43,906 bases of DNA from Pirellula sp. (GTDB taxonomy: Bacteria; Planctomycetota; Planctomycetia; Pirellulales; Pirellulaceae). Within the stretch, counting starts at the first letter, position 1. Every line of letters starts with the position of its first letter. The stretch is from NCBI GenBank assembly GCA_021300015.1, contig JAJTFB010000010.1:14292-58197 (forward strand), read 5' to 3'. The position numbers were made by a program, and so were the translations under genes. Under the pieces are notes generated by a model. That model worked only from the letters and a program-made list of their open reading frames with translations, did not search any database and was not told the origin of the DNA. Positions 36,522-43,906 of the stretch are shown piece after piece.

Positions 36522-39326
36522 ATGGCAAATAAACTCATCTATTTCTTTGGCAAATCCAAAACCGACGGCAGCGGGGACATGAAGTCCTTGTTGGGAGGCA
36601 AGGGAGCCAACCTAGCTCAGATGACCAAGATTGGACTACCAGTTCCGTCGGGTTTTACGATCACGACGGAGGTTTGCGTCAACTATTACAAGAATGGTCG
36701 CAAGTATCCAGCAGAATTGTCCAGCGAGTTGGAGAAGGCGGTCAAGTGGCTTGAGAAGGAGACCGGCAAGAAGTTTGGGGATGTGAAGAATCCCTTGTTG
36801 GTATCGGTCCGATCGGGTGCTCGGGATTCGATGCCTGGGATGATGGACACTATTTTGAATTTGGGGCTCAACGATGCTGCCACCGAAGGGCTGGCTGCCG
36901 CGACCAAGAATCCACGATTCGCGTGGGACTCGTATCGTCGCTTTATTCAGATGTACGGCGACGTGGTCATGGGCATTCAGAAGAAGAACGAGAACGACCA
37001 CGAGCCGTTTGAAGAGGTCATGGACGGTCTGAAGCGCGACGTCAAAGTCAAAGAGGATACCGATTTGACGGCTGAGCACCTGCAGGAGTTGGTCAAGCGG
37101 TACAAGAAGCTCATCAAGGAGTGGACCGGCAAGGCGTTTCCGAACGAGCCGATGAAGCAACTCGAGGGTGCCGTTCAGGCCGTATTTGGTTCTTGGATGA
37201 ACGAGCGAGCGATTCTTTACCGCCAGAAGTACCGCATTCCAGACGAGTGGGGCACAGCGGTCAACATCCAGAGCATGGTCTTTGGCAACATGGGCGAAGA
37301 CTGCGCAACGGGCGTGGCCTTCACGCGCGACCCGGCCAACGGCGAGAATGTTTTCTACGGAGAATACTTGGTCAACGCCCAGGGCGAGGACGTCGTAGCC
37401 GGTGTGCGAACGCCGTTGAAGATTTCCGACATGGCCAAGGACAAGATCCTTGGACCTGCCTACAAGGAACTGGTCGATGTTCGCAAGATCCTCGAGAGGA
37501 ACTTTGGGGACGTCCAAGACTTTGAGTTCACGATCGAGAACAAGACCCTCTATATGTTGCAGACGCGAAACGGTAAGCGTACCGCGTTGGCTTACGTGAA
37601 AATCGCTCACGACATGGTCAAAGAGAAGCTCATGACCCCTGAGCATGCGATCAAGTCTGGGGATCCAGAAGCGTTGAACCAACTGCTTCAGCCGATCTTC
37701 GACATCAAGGCTTACGACAAGGCCAAGAAGGACGGTCGATTGATGGCCGTCGGTTTGCCTGCGGGTCCTGGAGCGGCCTCCGGAGCCGTGGTTTTCACAG
37801 CGGGCAAAGCCGAAGAGCTCGCCGCCAAGGGTCAAAACGTGGTTTTGGCTCGGATCGAAACCAGTCCAGAAGATCTTCGTGGGATGATCGCAGCCGACGG
37901 TATTCTCACGGCTCGCGGTGGGGTATCGAGCCACGCGGCGCTCGTGGCCCGTCAGATGGGTAAGGTCTGTGTTGCCGGTGCCGGTGACATCGAGATCGAC
38001 TACCACAAGGGCGTGCTCAAGTGCAAGGGAGTCACGCTCAAGGAAGGGGATTCGATCAGCATCAACGGGACGACCGGTGAAGTGTTCCATGGCAAGATCG
38101 ACACGGCCGACAGCGAGCTCAAGCAAGTCTTGGTCGGTAAGACGCTCAAGCCTAAAGACTCGAAGGTTTTCCAATACTACGACTTCATCATGAAGCTAGC
38201 CGACAAGTACCGAACGTTGGGGCTCCGCACCAATGCGGATCAACCCGATCAGGTCCTCAACGCTGTTGCTTTTGGCGCCGAGGGGATTGGACTTTGCCGC
38301 ACCGAGCACATGTTCTTCGAAGGGGATCGGATCATCGCCGTTCGGCAAATGATTCTGGCCAAGTCCGAGGACGCTCGCAAATCGGCATTGGCCAAGCTTT
38401 TGCCTTACCAGCAGAAGGACTTCGAGGGGATCTTCCGAGCCCTCGATGGTCTGCCAGCGTGCGTTCGCTTGCTCGATCCACCGTTGCATGAATTCTTGCC
38501 CCAATCGGACAACAAGAAGGGGCAGGAAGAAGTCGCCAAGCAGCTCGGGACCACGGTCGCCGAGGTCGCCAAGATGGTCAATGAACTCCACGAGTTCAAC
38601 CCCATGCTCGGCTTCCGAGGTTGCCGGCTTGGGATCATCCGTCCGGAGATCACCGAGATGCAAGCTCGGGCGATTTTCCAAGCGGCTGTCACGGTTCTCA
38701 AAGAGGGGATCAAGGTCAAGCCCGAGGTGATGGTTCCTCTGGTCGGATTCAAGCGAGAGCTGGATCTACAGGTCGAGATCGTCCATCGCGTCGCAGCCGA
38801 GGTGATGAAGGCTGCTGGCAAGAAGTTCGCTTACAGTGTCGGTACGATGATCGAAGTCCCTCGCGGAGCGATCACTGCCGACGAGATCGCCGAGTCGGCC
38901 GAGTTCTTCTCGTTCGGCACGAACGACTTGACCCAAACGGCATTGGGGATGAGCCGCGACGATTCCGGTTCGTTCTTGCCGGCTTACCAAGGGCTAGACA
39001 TCATCAAGGCCAACCCATTTGCATCGATCGATCGGGGCGGGGTAGGACAACTGATGAAGATCGGTGTCGAGAAGGGTCGATCGACTCGCAGCGATTTGAA
39101 GATCGGTATCTGCGGAGAGCACGGTGGAGATCCCAACTCGGTCGAGTTCTGCCACATGATCGGTTTGAACTACGTCAGTTGCAGTCCGTTCCGCGTGCCG
39201 ATCGCACGTTTGGCGGCCGCCCAAGCTGCCTTGCGACATCCTGCGAACGCACCTTCGGCCAAGGTGGTCAAAGACACCAAGGGGGCCAAGGGAGCGACGA
39301 AGTCCAAGACGGTCTCGAAGCGCTAG
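36522..39326 (+). CDS. ppdK: Pyruvate, phosphate dikinase
   Basis: 934 residues from the ATG at 36522; a GTG at 36441 would add non-homologous residues. It interconverts pyruvate + ATP + Pi with PEP + AMP + PPi in the cytosol. N-terminal ATP-grasp-like domain begins with [12 protein letters not shown]; the phosphohistidine His471 is in [12 protein letters not shown]; the pyruvate/PEP barrel contains [18 protein letters not shown], the signature [14 protein letters not shown] and the acid-base Cys in [11 protein letters not shown] ~25-residue Lys-rich tail is an extension. There is no adjacent regulatory protein (PDRP). It ends 60 nt before a strong rho-independent terminator. Confidence 0.97.
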   Translation: MANKLIYFFGKSKTDGSGDMKSLLGGKGANLAQMTKIGLPVPSGFTITTEVCVNYYKNGRKYPAELSSELEKAVKWLEKETGKKFGDVKNPLLVSVRSGARDSMPGMMDTILNLGLNDAATEGLAAATKNPRFAWDSYRRFIQMYGDVVMGIQKKNENDHEPFEEVMDGLKRDVKVKEDTDLTAEHLQELVKRYKKLIKEWTGKAFPNEPMKQLEGAVQAVFGSWMNERAILYRQKYRIPDEWGTAVNIQSMVFGNMGEDCATGVAFTRDPANGENVFYGEYLVNAQGEDVVAGVRTPLKISDMAKDKILGPAYKELVDVRKILERNFGDVQDFEFTIENKTLYMLQTRNGKRTALAYVKIAHDMVKEKLMTPEHAIKSGDPEALNQLLQPIFDIKAYDKAKKDGRLMAVGLPAGPGAASGAVVFTAGKAEELAAKGQNVVLARIETSPEDLRGMIAADGILTARGGVSSHAALVARQMGKVCVAGAGDIEIDYHKGVLKCKGVTLKEGDSISINGTTGEVFHGKIDTADSELKQVLVGKTLKPKDSKVFQYYDFIMKLADKYRTLGLRTNADQPDQVLNAVAFGAEGIGLCRTEHMFFEGDRIIAVRQMILAKSEDARKSALAKLLPYQQKDFEGIFRALDGLPACVRLLDPPLHEFLPQSDNKKGQEEVAKQLGTTVAEVAKMVNELHEFNPMLGFRGCRLGIIRPEITEMQARAIFQAAVTVLKEGIKVKPEVMVPLVGFKRELDLQVEIVHRVAAEVMKAAGKKFAYSVGTMIEVPRGAITADEIAESAEFFSFGTNDLTQTALGMSRDDSGSFLPAYQGLDIIKANPFASIDRGGVGQLMKIGVEKGRSTRSDLKIGICGEHGGDPNSVEFCHMIGLNYVSCSPFRVPIARLAAAQAALRHPANAPSAKVVKDTKGAKGATKSKTVSKR

Positions 39327-39387
39327 TTGGGCTTTTGCCGTGGGCTAGGTCGCTGATGCGACGATTGAATTGAATTGATTTGACAAG

Positions 39388-39428
39388 GAGCGGAGCGGTT
39401 GTTTTCAACCGCTCCGCTTCTTTTTTTT
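39388..39428 (+). terminator. Rho-independent terminator after ppdK
   Basis: The stem AGCGGAGCGGTTG and CAACCGCTCCGCT around a TTTT loop is followed by TTCTTTTTTTT. It lies about 60 nt after the ppdK stop codon. Confidence 0.9.
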
Positions 39429-39455
39429 GCCATTTATCGCTCCGCCGCCTAGCGT

Positions 39456-39514
39456 CGGGCTTGCCCCGGCGGAGGCATTCCTCATTCGCCTACTCGGGCT
39501 TGCCCGGCGGAGGC
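39456..39514. repeat. Two copies of a GGGCTTGCCCCGGCGGAGGC-type repeat
   Basis: CGGGCTTGCCCCGGCGGAGGC (39456 region) and CGGGCTTGCCCGGCGGAGGC (about 39494) are near-identical direct copies 40 nt apart, each with an internal palindrome. They mark the left edge of the repeat-rich region. Confidence 0.65.
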
Positions 39515-39551
39515 GTAACTGACGGCTACCATCGGTCGCCGAAGATCAGGG

Positions 39552-39634
39552 AACCACGGAATACACCGAACACACGGAAGCATGGCATAACAGTGGGAGG
39601 ATTTATTTCCGTGTGTTCGGCGTGTTCTGTGGTT
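39552..39634. repeat. Hairpin repeat R2, copy 3
   Basis: AACCACGGAATACACCGAAC at 39552 pairs with GTTCTGTGGTT ending at 39634; the internal TTCCGTGTGTTCGGCGTG arm is the same as in the copies around the kinase. The GGGGACAGTCCC tail is absent here. Confidence 0.85.
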
Positions 39635-39735
39635 AAAAAAGGGATAGCGGCTCAGGCCCAGGATCACTTGCCAGACCGGATTGGCCTTACCATTGACTCT
39701 GTCAGGGTTTGTGGGAATCAATCCATAGGATCGAG

Positions 39736-40047
39736 CTATTTCTCCAAAGAGCGTAAGTTGAGAAGACTTGGGACCTCACCGCCCCTCTCAATTTCGAATA
39801 CAAGCTTATCGATAAGTTCAATCATGGAGCTTGCGATTGGAGGCCTGAGTTCTGGTCCGGAGAAATCCCACCAGAATAGGATAGGTCGATCCAGATAAAG
39901 CGGCATAGGATCTAGAAACAAATACCCATAGCCCAAAAAGTCTGCAATTGGTAACCAACTACTGGAAAGGGATACATCCCGTGAGAGGTACGGTACTGCC
40001 TTAGCGTTCGCCTCGCTCAACGGACCACAATCCCCGTACTCCTCAAG
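39736..40047 (-). pseudogene. SMI1/KNR4-like protein, 5'-truncated
   Basis: The minus-strand frame reaches 40110, but its first ~20 codons lie in an intergenic repeat. From there on the sequence SSWLPIADFLGYGYLFLDPMPLY, ILFWWDFSGPELRPP and a final SMIELIDKLV helix follows the C-terminal part of SMI1/KNR4 (SUKH) proteins, typically immunity or housekeeping proteins of polymorphic-toxin loci. The N-terminal half is missing and replaced by repeat R1, so I call it a remnant. Family assignment is by pattern and of moderate confidence. Confidence 0.5.
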
Positions 40048-40102
40048 AGACAACCGGAGGGCGGCACAAGAACAGCCGGTGTGCGTAAGCCACCGGACTT
40101 GG
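40048..40102 (-). repeat. Repeat R1, copy A
   Basis: Read on the minus strand: CCAAGTCCGGTGGCTTACGC followed by ACACCGGC and, after a divergent stretch, GCCGCCCTCCGG. It matches copies B (40265-40321) and C (43672-43728), with which it shares the first 27 bases almost exactly with C. Confidence 0.8.
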
Positions 40103-40264
40103 AAGCTCACCCCAAGACCCTCAAAGGTTCGGAGGACAACACATGAACTGATTGGTCGTTTTAGAGGCTGCGTATGTGTTTGCTAAATAAGATAGTAAGT
40201 TAAATGCGATGTATCTGAAATGGATACAATCGCTTCTAAAAGATATAGATTGGTTGTGTTGTGA

Positions 40265-40321
40265 CCAGGGTCCGGTGGCTTACGCACTAATGGCAGACAA
40301 GTGTCGCCCTCGGGGCTAAAA
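40265..40321 (+). repeat. Repeat R1, copy B
   Basis: GGGTCCGGTGGCTTACGCAC then GGCAGACAAGTGTCGCCCTC and GGGGCTAAAAC. Same order of blocks as copy C, and in opposite orientation to copy A, 160 nt away, so the pair forms a large inverted repeat. Confidence 0.8.
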
Positions 40322-40530
40322 CAGGGCACGAACTCGTTGACCTTCACCGAACTCTTTTGGGTCTTTACTTTGCAGAACGGGTTTTCATCGATGATCTTCC
40401 AGTCGACTGCATCGTGCATGAATTGGCGAGCGAATTGGATCCGTTTATGGATCGTCGTCGTGGCCATCCCTTTGGCTTTGAGCTTCTCGTGAAACTCGTT
40501 CGAGCAATCAAGAATCCTCGGCAGAGCGAC
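40322..40530 (-). pseudogene. Tyrosine integrase core-binding fragment
   Basis: The minus strand encodes FHEKLKAKGMATTTIHKRIQ, then FARQFMHDAVDW and KIIDENPF, the same SAM-like core segment as the truncated integrase at ~10.4 kb (there DFHESLRAKGMKTSTISKRI), but continuing through the DAVDWxxIxxNPF junction that the first remnant lacks. The frame then runs into repeat R1. Neither N-terminal nor catalytic domains remain. The two remnants are related but not identical copies. Confidence 0.75.
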
Positions 40531-40918
40531 CTGGCTGTACGTGAGTTCTCATAAACGATGCGACTTCCTGTTTGCCGACCGCGCCGCAGGCAACCTGTAA
40601 AACCAAATCGACAAGGGTTTCTTCCTCAACGATGAGCTCCATATCATTCATGGAAAGAAAAATGATTGCAGCAGCCGCGCCGGTACGTTTGTTTCCATCG
40701 ATGAACGGATGGTTTTGAACAATGTGGTAGAGATAGGCAGCCGCCATCTCAAATAGATCTCGGTGCAGAAATTCGCCACCAAAAGAGGATTGAGGCATTG
40801 CAAGCGCGGAGTGTAGGAGCCCCACTTCTCGAATACCTTCACTTCCACCGTAGGTTTCGATCAAGCTGCGATGAAGTCGCACCGTATGATCGATGTCTAG
40901 GAACCATGGTTGCAACAC
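40508..40918 (-). CDS. doc: Death-on-curing (Doc/Fic) family toxin
   Basis: 136 residues from a GTG with GAGG 6 nt upstream, starting 7 nt after the antitoxin stop. The Fic-type motif is HPFIDGNKRTGAA, with every active-site residue of the Doc family (H, D, G, N, K, R). Doc toxins phosphorylate elongation factor Tu and stop translation. An upstream helix (LFEMAAAYLYHIVQ) and the GLLHSALAMPQ segment also match. It overlaps the integrase fragment slightly at its 3' end. The full-length motif and linked antitoxin suggest an intact toxin-antitoxin module, in contrast to the decayed doc at ~43.3 kb. Confidence 0.93.
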   Translation of the reverse strand: MLQPWFLDIDHTVRLHRSLIETYGGSEGIREVGLLHSALAMPQSSFGGEFLHRDLFEMAAAYLYHIVQNHPFIDGNKRTGAAAAIIFLSMNDMELIVEEETLVDLVLQVACGAVGKQEVASFMRTHVQPGRSAEDS

Positions 40919-40925
40919 GAGTCCC

Positions 40926-41153
40926 TCACTCGGCGAGTTTCTTCATCGCACGCCCAAATCGGCCGTGGAGTGTGTCCAGGGCTTTCTGAAACTTCTTTTC
41001 CTCCTTTGGATCACGAACGGGCGTCAGGACGAGGCACTGTCCATCGCTCATGATTTCGAAAGGGGTTTCGGGCGTAATTCGCAACAAGTCCATAATGGGC
41101 TTATCGATGACAAGGGCGTAACTGTTTCCGTGTTTGGTCAGAGTCTTCTGCAT
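40926..41153 (-). CDS. AbrB/MazE-like antitoxin
   Basis: 75 residues from the ATG at 41153, which has GGAG about 8 nt upstream; a longer frame from 41189 would begin inside the operator. The N-terminal swapped-hairpin AbrB domain is QKTLTKHGNSYALVIDKPIMDLL, followed by a flexible charged tail (DPKEEKKFQKAL) that presumably covers the toxin. The antitoxin precedes the toxin gene by 7 nt, as expected. AbrB-type antitoxins with Doc toxins differ from the classical Phd-Doc pair but are a recognised combination. Confidence 0.9.
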   Translation of the reverse strand: MQKTLTKHGNSYALVIDKPIMDLLRITPETPFEIMSDGQCLVLTPVRDPKEEKKFQKALDTLHGRFGRAMKKLAE

Positions 41154-41170
41154 GTCGACTTCTCCAGGGT

Positions 41171-41185
41171 TAGTACAATGTACTA
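41171..41185. promoter_or_regulatory. Probable operator of the AbrB-Doc operon
   Basis: A perfect 15-bp palindrome TAGTACAATGTACTA, 18 nt upstream of the antitoxin start codon, is the natural autorepression site of an AbrB-type antitoxin-toxin complex. Inferred from position and symmetry. Confidence 0.6.
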
Positions 41186-41359
41186 CCACTCTACGTTATG
41201 CTTGTTCGTTCGGCAACACGGGAAAGCCGAATTTTTTCGGGATGGAATTTCAGAACCGATAGGTGCAATTGGCCGCGTCGTATTTCGAGTCGCGCGTTGG
41301 TACGAAGTGCGAGTTTCCCAAGGAATTCGTAGGTTGTTCGGTTCCTGTCCTCTCCGCTC

Positions 41360-41382
41360 AAAAACCCTGGTTTTTCCAGGGG
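41360..41382 (-). terminator. Possible terminator, minus strand
   Basis: Read on the minus strand: CCCTGG-AAAAA-CCAGGG followed by TTTTTG. The 6-bp stem is short. No gene ends just upstream of it, so its role may be insulation of the toxin-antitoxin operon, or it may be chance. Confidence 0.4.
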
Positions 41383-41399
41383 AAGCATGTGGTTTTGTA

Positions 41400-41421
41400 G
41401 TGGAGGTGCAGGATTCGAACT
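41400..41421 (-). other. tRNA 3'-end-like fragment (possible att remnant)
   Basis: Read on the minus strand: GTTCGAATCCTGCACCTCCA has a T-loop, the second half of a T stem, and an acceptor-like end with CCA. The rest of a tRNA is not there (the 5' T-stem strand is replaced). This is what an integration event at a tRNA 3' end leaves behind; integrase debris lies 1 kb away. Confidence 0.4.
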
Positions 41422-41585
41422 AGTTGAGTTCGAATCGTAATGGTATTCAGCTCGGCGCATGTCTCCTGCATCGCTTGCATTTCGCGTCGCGCACCGAAAA
41501 TCGAGTCGTCTTTCGCGTCGCGCTGGGTCCCCAAAACACCGGGGTCTTGCATGGTCCAGTCTGGCCACTATCCACGCCAGAAGAG

Positions 41586-41676
41586 GCGGTAGGATTCGAG
41601 CTAGGCAGGTGATAAATCCTCCCGCCTCTGTGGCGTCAGGATTACGGGCTTTAACCTGCCTTTCGCTACCGAGATT
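41586..41676. other. Nested inverted-repeat (stem-loop) element
   Basis: About 90 nt that can fold into nested stems: CGGTAG/CTACCG outside, AGGCAGGT/ACCTGCCT, then AATCC/GGATT and a GGCG/CGCC hairpin with a 5-nt loop at the tip. The left flank also has AGAGGCGG pairing with CCGCCTCT inside, a competing fold. It overlaps no gene. It may be a mobile-element end or a decayed structured RNA. Confidence 0.55.
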
Positions 41677-41840
41677 ATGAAAAAGAAAAAACCAACTACT
41701 TTGACGATTATTCGGGTTTTGCCGATTTCTAGGCGTTGTCCGTGCAAGGCTTGAGTAACACTACGTGTCCATTCAAGGAGGGAAATACTTATCTGCAAGG
41801 ATCGCTTTTTTGTGGTTTCTTTCTTTGGAGCGATCTTTCG

Positions 41841-42857
41841 ATGAGATGCTTTCATTTGTTTCATGGGCGTTGGACACGCTCGCGCGTTTTGAGTGTTGTA
41901 GCAGGAGCCTTGGCAACGGTGGCCAGCATGGCCGCCACGAGTTGTGCCGGTACGGTCACTTTCGGCACTGGTTCCAACCAGTTTCAGATGGAGTTTGTGA
42001 CGATCGGCGATCCCGGCAATACAGCCGATTTCACCGGGGCTCCGAATCCCGCAGGTAGCGTGGGTTACACCTACGGCATTGGCAAGTTCGAGGTTAGCGA
42101 GGACATGATCACGAAGTTCAACGCTTCGCAATCACTGCAAATCACCAAGGACACCCGTGGCACGGCCAAACCAGCCACAAGCGTTTCTTGGAACGAAGCG
42201 GCCCGGTTCGTCAATTGGCTCAATACCAGCACTGGGAACCAGGCTGCCTATAAATTCACCACCAGCGGCGTCAATGACAACATCGATGTGTGGACTTCGG
42301 CTGATACTGCTGATTACGACCCATCGAATCCGTATCGCAGCATTCGAGCTAAGTACGTTTTGCCGAGCTACGAAGAGTGGTACAAGGCAGCCTATTACGA
42401 TCCAAACACGAGAAGCTACTACAACTACGCCACTGGCAGCGACACGGTTCCAACGGCGGTCGCCAGTGGCACGACCGCAGGCACGGCAGTTTACGGTCAG
42501 TCGTACGATCAAGGCCCAGCGGATGTGGACCAAGCCGGTGGCTTAAGTCCTTTTCGCGTGATGGGCCTAGGTGGCAACGTTTTCGAATGGGAAGAGACTT
42601 CCTTCTTCCTGAATAATGGTAGCGGTTCTTCTTCTCGGGGGATCCGCGGCGGCTACTGGCACTTCGGCTCCAGCGACATGTTGTCGTCGATTCGCAACAT
42701 CGGCAGCCTCCCTGGCGTCGATACCAACGCCAACGTCGGTTTTCGGGTCGCAAGTCTGTCTTCATCCGCCGCTGCAGTGCCTGAGCCGAGCATGATGGTG
42801 ATAGGGATGGTGTTTGGTTTAGGGGGGGTAGCGGCTAAGCGACGTCTGAAGAAGTAA
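41841..42857 (+). CDS. FGE-sulfatase (SUMF1) domain PEP-CTERM protein
   Basis: 338 residues from the ATG at 41841, with GGAG about 12 nt upstream. Signal peptide VLSVVAGALATVASMA..., then a formylglycine-generating-enzyme/C-type-lectin fold: MEFVTIGDPGN, YGIGKFEVSEDM, PATSVSWNEAARFVNWLN, YVLPSYEEWYKAAYYDP, GNVFEWEE, and the closing RGIRGGYW...VGFRVAS. It ends with VPEPS, a hydrophobic segment and KRRLKK (PEP-CTERM). The active cysteines of real FGE are not visible, so a binding role is more likely. The FGE fold is the usual ligand-binding fold of diversity-generating retroelement targets; an avd-like gene follows 100 nt downstream. Confidence 0.93.
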   Translation: MRCFHLFHGRWTRSRVLSVVAGALATVASMAATSCAGTVTFGTGSNQFQMEFVTIGDPGNTADFTGAPNPAGSVGYTYGIGKFEVSEDMITKFNASQSLQITKDTRGTAKPATSVSWNEAARFVNWLNTSTGNQAAYKFTTSGVNDNIDVWTSADTADYDPSNPYRSIRAKYVLPSYEEWYKAAYYDPNTRSYYNYATGSDTVPTAVASGTTAGTAVYGQSYDQGPADVDQAGGLSPFRVMGLGGNVFEWEETSFFLNNGSGSSSRGIRGGYWHFGSSDMLSSIRNIGSLPGVDTNANVGFRVASLSSSAAAVPEPSMMVIGMVFGLGGVAAKRRLKK

Positions 42858-42890
42858 CCCTTTTTCCTTTGGCTCTTTTACCCTTTTTTT

Positions 42891-42925
42891 TCGCGCGTCG
42901 CCCGTGGGTGGCGCGCGATTTTTTT
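42891..42925 (+). terminator. Rho-independent terminator after FGE gene
   Basis: TCGCGCG and CGCGCGA form a 7-bp perfect stem around a GC-rich loop, then seven T. It starts 33 nt after the stop codon. Confidence 0.9.
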
Positions 42926-42935
42926 ACGAGGGAGA

Positions 42936-43190
42936 GACCAGGAGACTGCAGTACTTGTGAAGTGGTACGATTTCACCAAGTGGGTGCTGGGCCACGTGGA
43001 TAACTTTCCCAAAAACCAGCGGTTCGTATTCGGACAGCGATTGGCCGATGAAGTGCTTGGGATACTCGAACTGATTGTCGATGCAACGTACAGCGATAAA
43101 AAATCGAACGAAGATACTCCTTGAGGTCAATCGTAGGTTGGAAGTCCTGCGTTGGCTGCTTTGCTTGGCATTTGACCGCAGGCTTTTAGC
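42936..43190 (+). pseudogene. avd: Frameshifted Avd-like protein of a diversity-generating retroelement
   Basis: The frame from the GTG at 42957 encodes VKWYDFTKWVLGHVDNFPK, then NQRFVFGQRLADEVLGILEL, a strong match to the first two helices of Avd, the accessory four-helix bundle that binds the retroelement RT. After an A6 run (43098-43103) it hits TGA at 43122; shifting by one base restores the rest of the fold, with LLEVNRRLEVLRWLLCLAFD. One extra A in the run explains both. No normal ATG is visible, nor reverse transcriptase or template repeat in the remaining 0.7 kb, so this is a decayed accessory gene, unless the indel is a sequencing error. It begins 20 nt after the FGE terminator. Confidence 0.8.
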
Positions 43191-43199
43191 GGGCAAGCA

Positions 43200-43440
43200 A
43201 GCCCAGGATCACTTGCCACACTGGGTTTTCCTTATTCCAGTCTAAAAACACCAAAGATGCTACGGTTCCGGTTCTTTTGGTCCTGTCGACAAATGGAGGG
43301 TTGTTGGCGAGATGAAATAGATACGCCGCAGCTATCTCGAAGGGATAAAAGGTTGGCGGTAAACTGCCAATCCAGCAACAGGCTTGGTGCAGCGGGAACT
43401 CGCGCTGCCACCCCGCATCGTTTACTATCGAATCGTAGCC
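43200..43440 (-). pseudogene. Decayed doc-like toxin gene
   Basis: The minus-strand frame 43186-43452 includes PFEIAAAYLFHLANNPPFVD and RTKRTGTVASLVFLDWN, which align with LFEMAAAYLYHIVQNHPFID, GNKRTGAAAAIIF of the intact toxin at 40.5 kb. The Fic motif has lost the His (PPFVD for HPFID) and GN (RT for GN), so it cannot be active. The upstream part is divergent and shortened, and the 3' end is replaced by an interspersed repeat containing the CCAGGATCACTTGCC block also found at ~39658. Confidence 0.75.
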
Positions 43441-43486
43441 ATCCCCTGCCAAGCGGTGGGGGCGTCACGAGTAACGCCTCCACCGT

Positions 43487-43526
43487 CTGGCGACAGGTGG
43501 CTACGGCTGGCGACAGGTGGCTACGT
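43487..43526. repeat. 20-bp tandem duplication
   Basis: CTGGCGACAGGTGGCTACGG at 43487-43506 is followed immediately by CTGGCGACAGGTGGCTACGT at 43507-43526; 19 of 20 bases are identical. Confidence 0.85.
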
Positions 43527-43671
43527 GCCACTTGAGTTCGCCAAAGGCGTAATTTCGTTTAACCCGCAGCCAACGGCGAGGAACTTAAATAGGCCCGCCA
43601 GGATGCTGCGTTTGGGGCCGAAAGGAAGGCGCAAACTCGTATCGCAATATACCCATATGGATTGATTGCTC

Positions 43672-43728
43672 CCAAGTCCGGTGGCTTACGCACACCGGCA
43701 GAGAAGTGTCGCCCTCCGGGCTAAAACC
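43672..43728 (+). repeat. Repeat R1, copy C
   Basis: CCAAGTCCGGTGGCTTACGC, then ACACCGGCAGAGAAGTGTCG and CCCTCCGGGCTAAAAC. It is the cleanest copy of R1 and lies 17 nt beyond the 3' end of the DUF423 gene. Confidence 0.85.
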
Positions 43729-43744
43729 AAACAGCCTTACGCCG

Positions 43745-43906
43745 TCAAAGACCCGGGGGCGAAGGGGAGCCAACTAAACTGCTTCCGAGCGCCGAGGCTC
43801 CAAGATGCAGCCAGCCTAGAATGAAAAGCGAGCCCCCGATCGGGACGATGCTCCAGTGGATGATTTCGTCGGCAAAGACCATGCTGTAGAGTCCACCTGA
43901 GAAGCC
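43745..43906 (-). CDS. DUF423 family membrane protein, 3' end only
   Basis: The last 53 codons of a gene that runs out of the window at its 5' side. The sequence has FSGGLYSM, then VPIGGSLFILGWLHL, which match the final two transmembrane helices of DUF423 (YgdD-type) inner-membrane proteins: a FSGSLY strand break, then the P-IGG-x-x-F-x-x-GW motif. Four-helix proteins of this family have no settled function. The end (SLVGSPSPPGL) is a short tail. The TGA is at 43745-43747. Convergent with the repeat-rich region. Confidence 0.85.
   Translation of the reverse strand, partial: GFSGGLYSMVFADEIIHWSIVPIGGSLFILGWLHLGASALGSSLVGSPSPPGL

Noticed and set aside
36636..38174. 512-residue minus-strand frame opposite ppdK
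   Set aside because: Antisense shadow of a GC-rich coding sequence; the plus strand is an unmistakable PPDK.
41400..41480. Full tRNA gene on the minus strand
   Set aside because: Only the T-loop to acceptor part is tRNA-like; no D or anticodon arm can be built.
41191..41568. 125-residue minus-strand frame upstream of the toxin-antitoxin pair
   Set aside because: Low-complexity arginine-rich translation with no family pattern; lies in decayed repeat DNA.
42936..43124. 23S intervening-sequence four-helix protein instead of Avd
   Set aside because: The motif order FTKW...NFPKNQRFVFGQRL and the neighbouring FGE-fold gene fit Avd better; no rRNA gene is near.

Overview
This window looks like a chromosomal segment of a planctomycete, most likely a member of the Pirellulaceae or a relative. 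The evidence is three proteins ending in PEP-CTERM sorting signals, a stand-alone multi-domain secretin, a Ser/Thr kinase fused to PAS domains, a FloA-type flotillin, an exported Gfo/Idh/MocA oxidoreductase, pyruvate phosphate dikinase, and intergenic hairpin repeats of the kind common in this phylum. This assignment is inference from gene content; there is no rRNA marker in the window.

Layout. 0-9.5 kb: end of a BON-domain gene; a convergent secretin-lipoprotein pair on the minus strand; divergent guaB followed by an overlapping proline-rich exported protein; a PEP-CTERM protein. 9.9-15.1 kb: accessory DNA with a broken tyrosine integrase running into a tRNA-Ser(CGA), a kinase-PAS gene bracketed by two copies of a hairpin repeat, a DUF4261-like protein and a single-domain response regulator. 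15.2-19.7 kb, minus strand: FdhF/YdeP-type molybdopterin oxidoreductase, exported Gfo/Idh/MocA protein, floA. 19.97-34.3 kb, plus strand: a tightly packed run of twelve genes. 34.3-36.3 kb: a DUF4465 PEP-CTERM protein under a cobalamin riboswitch, then a small exported protein. 36.5-39.4 kb: ppdK with a clear terminator. 39.4-43.9 kb: a repeat-rich graveyard with SMI1-like and integrase remnants, an intact AbrB-Doc toxin-antitoxin pair, an FGE-sulfatase/PEP-CTERM protein followed by a frameshifted avd-like gene (a diversity-generating retroelement remnant), a decayed second doc, and the end of a DUF423 gene.

The best candidate for an undescribed system is 24.3-34.3 kb. It encodes a GcvH-like carrier protein, a COG0523/CobW GTPase, a small protein resembling the N-terminal region of HdrA, a two-cluster ferredoxin-like protein, a radical SAM enzyme, a DUF116-polyprenyl synthetase fusion, a prenyltransferase-beta/cyclase-repeat protein that seems to have lost its zinc site, a squalene-hopene-cyclase-like protein with an intact DxDD motif, and a cysteine desulfurase. 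Several are translationally coupled by overlapping stop and start codons. Together they suggest production and oxidoreductive, radical or sulfur-based tailoring of a cyclic isoprenoid; the product cannot be read from the sequence. A second strong observation is the B12 riboswitch placed directly upstream of a DUF4465 surface-type protein.
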